Below, piece by piece: positions 6,796 through 10,865 of a stretch of 10,865 bases of DNA. Source of the stretch: CAYMDD01 sp964409675 (GTDB lineage Bacteria; Pseudomonadota; Alphaproteobacteria; Rickettsiales; SXRF01). The stretch is from NCBI GenBank assembly GCA_964409675.1, contig CAYPEF010000083.1:1-10865 (forward strand), read 5' to 3'. Positions within the stretch are counted from its first letter, which is position 1, and the number at the start of each line of letters is the position of its first letter. The notes under the pieces were generated by a model. That model was not told the DNA's origin. It was given only the letters and a program-made list of their open reading frames with translations, and did not search any database. The position numbers were made by a program, and so were the translations under genes.

Positions 6796-7116
6796 TTAAT
6801 GAGCATATTCCGCCAGCCTTCCTGCTTCCAGTTTACTTATCATATCCTTCAAATCCTCCCGCATGGCGGGGGTGCCCAGTATGTAAAGCCTCATGAACAC
6901 GCTGAAATCCCGGACGAGTTCGGCAAAGCCCTGCTCGGCGCTTGCCTTCGGCACGTGGCCGAGCGCGCTGATGCGCTCGATGGTCTCGCAGATGATGGCG
7001 GAAATAGGCTGCAGCTTCGCCGTCATCGCTTCGCGGGCGAGAAAGCGCAGGCAGCAGAGGATATTCTGCATTTCTGCTTCGCTGTCAGATATATGGGGAC
7101 GGAATTGCGTACCCAT
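6796..7116 (-). CDS. 106-residue helical protein of unknown function, coupled to luxI
   Basis: Not recognised. The sequence is predicted by eye to be almost all helix, with repeated Leu/Ile/Ala spacing (EMQNILCCLRFLAREAMTA; ELVRDFSVFMRLYILG), two adjacent cysteines (Cys21, Cys22) and no signal peptide or clear membrane segment. It could be a helical-bundle binding protein. Its ATG overlaps the luxI stop by 1 nt (TGATG, 7118-7114), which strongly suggests translational coupling, and hence comparable expression with the AHL synthase. The downstream microprotein begins 4 nt after its stop. Its place between luxI and a response regulator suggests a role in quorum sensing output or in tuning the synthase; this is inference from position only. 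Confidence 0.72.
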   Translation of the reverse strand: MGTQFRPHISDSEAEMQNILCCLRFLAREAMTAKLQPISAIICETIERISALGHVPKASAEQGFAELVRDFSVFMRLYILGTPAMREDLKDMISKLEAGRLAEYAH

Positions 7117-7787
7117 CAGGCTGCTTCTTTCTGCGCATGCGATGTGATTTTTGCGCCGTCAGTGAGGTTCAGCAGTTCCGGCGTGACGCGAAGCGGCGAT
7201 GCGCCGAGCCCGGTTGCGTGCAGGATGGAGGTCAGAATATCTTCCGAAACCGGCATTTTAGCAGCGACGATTACTTCTCCGGTATCCAGCGTGATTTCCG
7301 GGCCGATCGGCTCCACTTCCCAGCCGGAGCGGCCGAATACGTGCTGCCATATGTTGGGTGGCATGACGCCAAGCATGTATTCAATGCCATTCAGCAGGCA
7401 GATGTGCTGATAGGAACAGACTAATTCGCTGATGATTTCGCGCCGCTGCGGCGCAGGCAATGTGTTGTCCACGCACAGGCGCGAAGCCTCCCATATGGAA
7501 GGAGAGGCGGGCAGCGGCATGGCGGTGACGATTTCAGGCCAGATGTCCTTGATCATATAGGGGCGGTCGGTTGGCGCCAGGCGGCAGGTGCCGCGCACGA
7601 CACCCTTAGGGTCGCGCCAGACGAGATAAACGGTGGAGAGATTATCGTACTGATCATATTCCATGCTTTTCCAGGCGGGCACATCGTAATTCATGCGCGT
7701 GATGAAGGCCTGGTAGCGCAGCTTATGCGTGGAACTTAAGATGTCGTGATACTGATAGGCGCTTGCCTGCGTAAAACCGATAATCAT
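7116..7787 (-). CDS. luxI: Acyl-homoserine-lactone synthase, LuxI family
   Basis: A 223-residue enzyme that makes an N-acyl-homoserine lactone from S-adenosylmethionine and an acyl donor. All the usual invariant positions are visible, nearly at LuxI numbering: Arg24 and Phe28 (LRYQAF), Trp39, Asp45 and Asp48 (EYDQYDN), Arg69 (GTCRLAP), Trp99-Glu100 and Arg103 (WEASR). An ACP-facing C-terminal half follows, with about 25 extra residues beyond the common length. ATG 7787 is chosen over TTG 7793 because AGGGAGG (7800-7794) is then 6 nt away; TTG would directly abut it. The gene lies downstream of luxR on the same strand with a lux-box-like site between them, and its stop overlaps the next start. 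The acyl chain made cannot be deduced from the sequence. Confidence 0.93.
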   Translation of the reverse strand: MIIGFTQASAYQYHDILSSTHKLRYQAFITRMNYDVPAWKSMEYDQYDNLSTVYLVWRDPKGVVRGTCRLAPTDRPYMIKDIWPEIVTAMPLPASPSIWEASRLCVDNTLPAPQRREIISELVCSYQHICLLNGIEYMLGVMPPNIWQHVFGRSGWEVEPIGPEITLDTGEVIVAAKMPVSEDILTSILHATGLGASPLRVTPELLNLTDGAKITSHAQKEAA

Positions 7788-7793
7788 CGCCAA

Positions 7794-7800
7794 CCTCCCT
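7794..7800 (-). promoter_or_regulatory. Strong Shine-Dalgarno deciding the luxI start
   Basis: AGGGAGG on the minus strand, 6 nt before ATG 7787. It excludes the in-frame TTG at 7793, which would leave no spacer. Confidence 0.75.
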
Positions 7801-7826
7801 GCGCAGAACGGATGCCATGCTGAAAC

Positions 7827-7832
7827 CTTATC
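7827..7832 (-). promoter_or_regulatory. Candidate -10 element of the luxI operon promoter
   Basis: GATAAG on the minus strand matches four of the six bases of TATAAT. If the transcript starts about 7 nt further on (near 7820), the lux-box-like palindrome is centred at about -41.5, the usual place for activation by LuxR-type proteins. There is no good -35 at the right distance, as expected for an activator-dependent promoter. Confidence 0.35.
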
Positions 7833-7854
7833 CGCGGTTGTGCGGGGCGTCGAC

Positions 7855-7868
7855 TACGCAACTGCGTA
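7855..7868. promoter_or_regulatory. lux-box-like palindrome upstream of luxI
   Basis: TACGCA-AC-TGCGTA is a perfect 6+6-bp inverted repeat with a 2-nt centre, in the 100-bp luxR-luxI gap and about 68 nt upstream of the luxI start. One more matching pair occurs outside a single mismatch on each side (A at 7853, T at 7870), giving an 18-bp imperfect palindrome, similar in size to known lux boxes although the bases differ from the Vibrio consensus. It is the probable binding site of the LuxR encoded next to it. Confidence 0.55.
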
Positions 7869-7887
7869 ATGGGTTTGTTAAATATAA

Positions 7888-8628
7888 TTAGGGATTGATC
7901 AGCCCGTAGCGGATGGCCTTCACTACCGCGTAGGTGCGGGTGCTGGCGTCGAGCTTAGCGAAGAGGTTGCGCACATGGTAGTCGATCGTATGCTGGTTGA
8001 TGTGCAATATATCGCCAATGACGGAATTGGATTTCCCCAGCATCATCAGGTACAGAAGCTGGCGCTCCAGATCGCTGACGCTGACCGGTGGCGGAGATGG
8101 GTTCAGGCCGAAGCGGCGCTCGTAATCAGTATAGGCGGTGTGGAACTGGCTGGCCAGGGCTTTTACCAGGCTGATAATATTCTTGTCGATTTCGGCGCTG
8201 CCGTCGGAGCTGGCGAAACCGAATCCGGCGATCTCGCGGTTAGCGCAGTGGATGCCAAGGCCGATGCCGCATTTCAGGCCCGCATCCTGCGCCTCGTGCA
8301 TCATTACGCGCTGGCCGTCGTCATAGGAACCGGCGCTGTTCAGGCGCTCCCAGAGGAAAGGGTGGGTGGTAAGCATCACCTGGCGGCGTACGGGATCGAC
8401 ATCCACGTAGCCTTTTTCGGTATAGTAATGCATCCAGTCTTCCGGGTAATTGCGCATGATGCCGTGGCCGGCCTGCTTGCCCATGCTGGCATGGTCGGTC
8501 ATCAGGCTGTAGAGCACCAGGTCGAAGCCGAGCGAGTAGAGCGCTTTTTCGAAATGCGAGAAGATGTCCTCCGCCGTGCGGGCGCTGTTGGTCTCCTCGA
8601 TATATTTGAAGAAATCAATGCTCTGCAC
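7888..8628 (-). CDS. luxR: LuxR-family quorum-sensing transcriptional regulator
   Basis: A 246-residue regulator. The N-terminal autoinducer-binding domain (about 10-170) shows the conserved set: Trp65 and Tyr69 (WMHYYTEKGY), Asp78-Pro79 (VDVDPV), Trp93 and Gly121. The C-terminal LuxR/FixJ-type helix-turn-helix (about 183-246) has Glu188, Gly198 (LGKSN), the recognition segment HTIDYHVRNLFAKL and GLI near the end. The recognition helix has TID where TV is more usual. Both domains are complete, so it should bind an AHL and DNA. GTG 8628 is the start, set by a strong Shine-Dalgarno AAGGAGG (8640-8634) 5 nt away. It sits directly upstream of luxI in the same direction, making the pair a likely autoregulatory circuit. 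Confidence 0.94.
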   Translation of the reverse strand: MQSIDFFKYIEETNSARTAEDIFSHFEKALYSLGFDLVLYSLMTDHASMGKQAGHGIMRNYPEDWMHYYTEKGYVDVDPVRRQVMLTTHPFLWERLNSAGSYDDGQRVMMHEAQDAGLKCGIGLGIHCANREIAGFGFASSDGSAEIDKNIISLVKALASQFHTAYTDYERRFGLNPSPPPVSVSDLERQLLYLMMLGKSNSVIGDILHINQHTIDYHVRNLFAKLDASTRTYAVVKAIRYGLINP

Positions 8629-8633
8629 GGGCG

Positions 8634-8640
8634 CCTCCTT
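8634..8640 (-). promoter_or_regulatory. Strong Shine-Dalgarno deciding a GTG start for luxR
   Basis: AAGGAGG on the minus strand, 5 nt before GTG 8628. No ATG in frame nearby fits better. Confidence 0.8.
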
Positions 8641-8871
8641 TGGTCATTAAGAGGTATGCAGAAATGCGCGCCTTGACTAAGCGCAAGCGGGGCCAATGAA
8701 AAAACCGCGCCGCGCGAAAAAGAACCGCGCCTGCCGCCGCAGAGGGTATGAATATGTGGCGTATCGCAGCATCCACCATCACCGGCTCCCGAATCAAGCA
8801 CCACCGATTAAACCTAATTTACATCAATATGCAACCGGGTATGTGTGATGGAAGGCGAATTGCGAGAGAAA
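8641..8871. other. luxR upstream region
   Basis: No gene is supported here; ORFs that run through it are continuations of shadows in luxR. It contains a direct repeat AACCGCGCC at 8703-8711 and 8723-8731 (period 20 nt) within a GC-rich block, and a weak minus-strand promoter-like pair (TTGCAT 8834-8829, TTTAAT 8812-8807, spacing 16). No palindrome like that upstream of luxI was found. Confidence 0.35.
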
Positions 8872-8947
<76 letters not shown>

Positions 8948-8965
8948 GTCCGAAAAGAGGACTTC

Positions 8966-8994
8966 TGTGTAAGGGATCGGCTGACGATTGTAAA
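8966..8994 (-). promoter_or_regulatory. Candidate promoter for tRNA-Lys
   Basis: On the minus strand, TTTACA (8994-8989, five of six -35 bases) and TACACA (8971-8966, a poor -10) are exactly 17 nt apart. This would place the start of transcription roughly a dozen bases before the mature tRNA 5' end. Confidence 0.4.
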
Positions 8995-9059
8995 CAATAA
9001 ATACACCTTACATCTCTTCCCCTGCCGTAGGGCATCCTCCGCAAATCCGCACACTTGCA

Positions 9060-9088
9060 TGAACAGCTTTTAATAAAACCGCCATACT
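9060..9088 (+). promoter_or_regulatory. Candidate promoter for the small lipoprotein gene
   Basis: TGAACA (9060-9065) and CATACT (9083-9088) each match four of six consensus bases and are 17 nt apart, about 85 nt before ATG 9174. Confidence 0.3.
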
Positions 9089-9173
9089 AGGGCAAACCAC
9101 CTTCCGCTATGAATGAAACATGACATGGAAATCTTACCCTGATTCCCCTTTGATGGACATGAAAGGAACCGCT

Positions 9174-9389
9174 ATGCCCCGTTTTGCCCTGCCCCTGATC
9201 GCCACCGCCAGCCTGCTTGGCCTGAGCGGCTGCTATATCGCTCCGGAAGAACCGCTCTATGGTCCGCCGCCTTATGCGTCATCGCGTGTCTATGTGGAAC
9301 CGGCCTATGTAGCGCCCCGGCCTGCCGTGATCTTTGCACCGCCTTATTATAATTACCACCGCCACCGTGGCTATCACCGGCACTGGTAG
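9174..9389 (+). CDS. Small Tyr/Pro/His-rich lipoprotein
   Basis: A 71-residue predicted lipoprotein: a hydrophobic signal (MPRFALPLIATASLLGLSGC) with lipidated Cys20, then a short low-complexity mature part rich in Pro and Tyr (PLYGPPPYASSRVYVEPAY) that ends in a basic His/Arg stretch (YHRHRGYHRHW). Small envelope lipoproteins of this look are common in proteobacteria, but their function is not known; the His/Arg tail might bind metals, nucleotides or envelope polymers. ATG 9174 is chosen over ATG 9120 and 9159 because AAGGA (9163-9167) lies 6 nt before it and the signal peptide then has normal length. It is monocistronic; no clear terminator follows (only a short AGGCT-GA-AGCCT repeat at about 9429-9440). 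Confidence 0.78.
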   Translation: MPRFALPLIATASLLGLSGCYIAPEEPLYGPPPYASSRVYVEPAYVAPRPAVIFAPPYYNYHRHRGYHRHW

Positions 9390-9667
9390 GGAAACGCCAC
9401 AGGCCATCCTCAATAGCCCTTGACCTTAAGGCTGAAGCCTGACCACATCACAGGATCTCAATTTATCCATTACTAAGCAATAGATTATAATCTATTGTAA
9501 AACAAAAAATTATCCGATCAGCCCCATTCCTCCCTCGGCAGGGTTTTCTCAAACGCGTAACTTCATGTAATTGTAACACTAAATCTATTAATATCCATTA
9601 TACTAACTCTATTGAATAGCCGTCATTCTTTAAAACCTACGGCAAGTACAAAAAACTGGGAGTTGCT
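9390..9667. other. AT-rich intergenic region upstream of the HEAT-repeat gene
   Basis: No ORF is supported. From about 9460 the composition becomes distinctly AT-rich. It holds the 20-bp palindrome at 9478-9497, copies of its half-site (TCTATTA 9584-9590, TCTATTG 9608-9614), a good -10-like TATACT (9599-9604) without a clear -35, and a Shine-Dalgarno TGGGAG (9657-9662) for the next gene. Confidence 0.45.
9478..9497. repeat. 20-bp perfect palindrome, candidate operator
   Basis: CAATAGATTATAATCTATTG is identical to its own reverse complement. No T-run follows on the plus strand, so it is not a plausible terminator for the upstream lipoprotein gene; its lack of a loop also favours a dimeric DNA-binding protein site. 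It lies about 100 nt before the -10-like TATACT of the HEAT-repeat gene. Confidence 0.5.
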
Positions 9668-10753
9668 ATGATTTTAGGGGCTGCGCCATCGGTAAGGGGA
9701 TTATATGCTAAGCTGTTGCATGACCGAATAGAGGCCCTAAGCTATGTTAAACCCGACGCTACCGAAGAAAAGCAGATCATAACGTGGCTCCATGACTTAA
9801 ATAGCGATAGCTTCAATACGCGTGATGCCGCTTCGCAGGCGTTGGAACAGCATTCCGGTCGCGTCCTGTATTTACTTGATCACGGGTTGACTTTCCGCGA
9901 GCAGAAACAGCCTGAAGTTATCCAACGTTTAAAAAACCTTAAAGCGGCCAGAAGCAACGCGCTGGAAAAATTGATTATTGATATAAACCAAAATCCTTTA
10001 AGCGCGCATGATGCAGCGTTAATCGAGCCACAAAAAGAAAAATTAATCGGCCTGCTTACAGAGGTGATTGCCATACCTCCTCGTGAATATGATGACAACT
10101 TACATCTTAAACTGGGCATAGAAGCATTGGGCGCGCTCGGACCTGAAGCAAAAAATGCTGTGCCCGCTTTGAACAAAATAGTAGAGCAGGATGATTATAC
10201 TCTGAAAATCCTGGCTGCAAAGACATTAAGAAAAATAGGCCCTGCAGCAAAGGATGCCGTGCCACAATTGATTAAGGCATTACAATATCCGCGATATGAC
10301 GTTCAACTTGAGGCCATGAATGCGCTGGTTGCGATTGGCAAGGAGGCGGTGCCGAACCTAGGCAATGCACTAAAAGAAATGAATCCTGATCAGAAAGAAT
10401 GGGCGCTAAGTGCACTGAAAGAGATCGGCCCTGCAGCAAAGGATGCCGTGCCACAATTAGTTGAAGCTTTAGATGATCCGATAAGCTCTACCAGAATGCA
10501 AGCGGTGCGAGCGTTAGGGGCAATTGGCCCCGCGGCAAGAAATAATCAGTCGCTCGGAAAATTAATAGAATTGCATAAAAATGAATCCAGCGAAGATCGA
10601 AAGCGCGTCATTAGTCAGGCTATTAAGGATATTACCGCACTATCCCCTACTGACCAAAAATCACAAATTCTCCATAACACGCCTCCATTAATTCCTGTGC
10701 CACATACTTCGGCCATGAATATTTCGAAAACTCCCGGCCACACTTATTGCTAG
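9668..10753 (+). CDS. HEAT-repeat protein
   Basis: A 361-residue protein without signal peptide, so probably cytoplasmic. Residues 42-95 (LNSDSFNTRDAASQALEQ onward) resemble the short helical unit LxSxxFxxRxxA common in planctomycete repeat proteins. From about 150 follow HEAT/PBS-lyase-like repeats marked by IGPxAKxAVPxL: 158-167, 191-201, 224-233, 254-264 and 287-291. Such arrays form a helical solenoid that binds other proteins; no catalytic domain is present and the partner is unknown. The C-terminal 35 residues are Pro/Thr/His-rich, ending in Cys. Start: ATG 9668 with TGGGAG 5 nt upstream. The gene is clearly AT-richer than the tad, topoisomerase and lux genes, and residues 191-201 and 254-264 are encoded by an identical 32-nt sequence, pointing to recent internal duplication or gene conversion and possibly to horizontal origin. 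Confidence 0.85.
   Translation: MILGAAPSVRGLYAKLLHDRIEALSYVKPDATEEKQIITWLHDLNSDSFNTRDAASQALEQHSGRVLYLLDHGLTFREQKQPEVIQRLKNLKAARSNALEKLIIDINQNPLSAHDAALIEPQKEKLIGLLTEVIAIPPREYDDNLHLKLGIEALGALGPEAKNAVPALNKIVEQDDYTLKILAAKTLRKIGPAAKDAVPQLIKALQYPRYDVQLEAMNALVAIGKEAVPNLGNALKEMNPDQKEWALSALKEIGPAAKDAVPQLVEALDDPISSTRMQAVRALGAIGPAARNNQSLGKLIELHKNESSEDRKRVISQAIKDITALSPTDQKSQILHNTPPLIPVPHTSAMNISKTPGHTYC
10238..10269 (+). repeat. Exact 32-nt internal repeat, copy 1
   Basis: Identical to 10427-10458 and encodes GPAAKDAVPQL. The offset is 189 nt (63 codons), so the frame is kept. Confidence 0.9.
10427..10458 (+). repeat. Exact 32-nt internal repeat, copy 2
   Basis: Identical to 10238-10269. Flanking repeat units differ at the DNA level, so only this core has been kept or made identical. 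Confidence 0.9.
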
Positions 10754-10865
10754 CAGATCGATAGTAAATATAGTCATTCCAAATAAAAATTGCAGACATT
10801 ATTAGGCTGCGAAACGCCCCTTCCCCTAGCCCTGATATAAATGATAACCCGTCTACGCCACATGG

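Noticed and set aside
7975..8676. 233-codon plus-strand ORF
   Set aside because: Antisense shadow of luxR, which has complete domains and a strong Shine-Dalgarno.
8502..8804. 100-codon minus-strand ORF upstream of and overlapping luxR
   Set aside because: It overlaps the luxR 5' end in another frame and is low-complexity Ser/Arg-rich, with no ribosome binding site of its own.
9429..9440. AGGCT-GA-AGCCT inverted repeat after the small lipoprotein gene
   Set aside because: The 2-nt loop is too tight and no T-run follows, so it is not a convincing terminator.

Overview
The window reads as a chromosomal stretch of an alphaproteobacterium of moderately high GC. The evidence is the combination of a Tad pilus tadE/tadF/tadG gene end, a LuxR/LuxI pair, a response regulator with the alphaproteobacterial C-terminal GPxRRR tail, and an adjacent Hpt-like protein of the type found in Rhodospirillales-like bacteria. 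The genus cannot be named from the sequence alone.

Layout. Positions 1-2460 (+) hold the 3' end of a Tad pilus operon: a 5'-truncated TadE-like minor pseudopilin, a second TadE/TadF-like pseudopilin, and a TadG-like protein with a von Willebrand A domain. A perfect 10-bp inverted repeat separates it from a convergent bacterial topoisomerase IB gene (3582-2527, -) with all five active-site residues. A 366-bp gap with a candidate promoter leads to a TolB/PD40-type beta-propeller lipoprotein (3949-5055, +), then a 74-residue unknown protein (5244-5468, +) with a 9+9-bp inverted repeat just ahead of its start.

The most interesting part is the minus-strand block 8628-5489. luxR (GTG start) is followed by a 100-bp gap carrying a lux-box-like palindrome, and then by a packed cluster of five genes: luxI, a 106-residue helical unknown, a 53-residue His-rich microprotein, a response regulator with an atypical receiver, and an Hpt-like protein whose phospho-accepting His is replaced by Arg. 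Junctions range from a 1-nt overlap to a 9-nt gap, so the cluster is probably one operon driven by AHL-bound LuxR. It would couple AHL synthesis directly to a signalling module that may work by binding rather than by phosphotransfer. This is the best candidate for an undescribed system here.

To the right lie tRNA-Lys(CTT) (8947-8872, -), a 71-residue Tyr/Pro/His-rich lipoprotein (9174-9389, +), an AT-rich intergenic region with a 20-bp perfect palindrome, and an AT-richer HEAT-repeat gene (9668-10753, +) with an exact 32-nt internal repeat, possibly acquired from elsewhere. No insertion sequence, CRISPR array or rRNA was seen.
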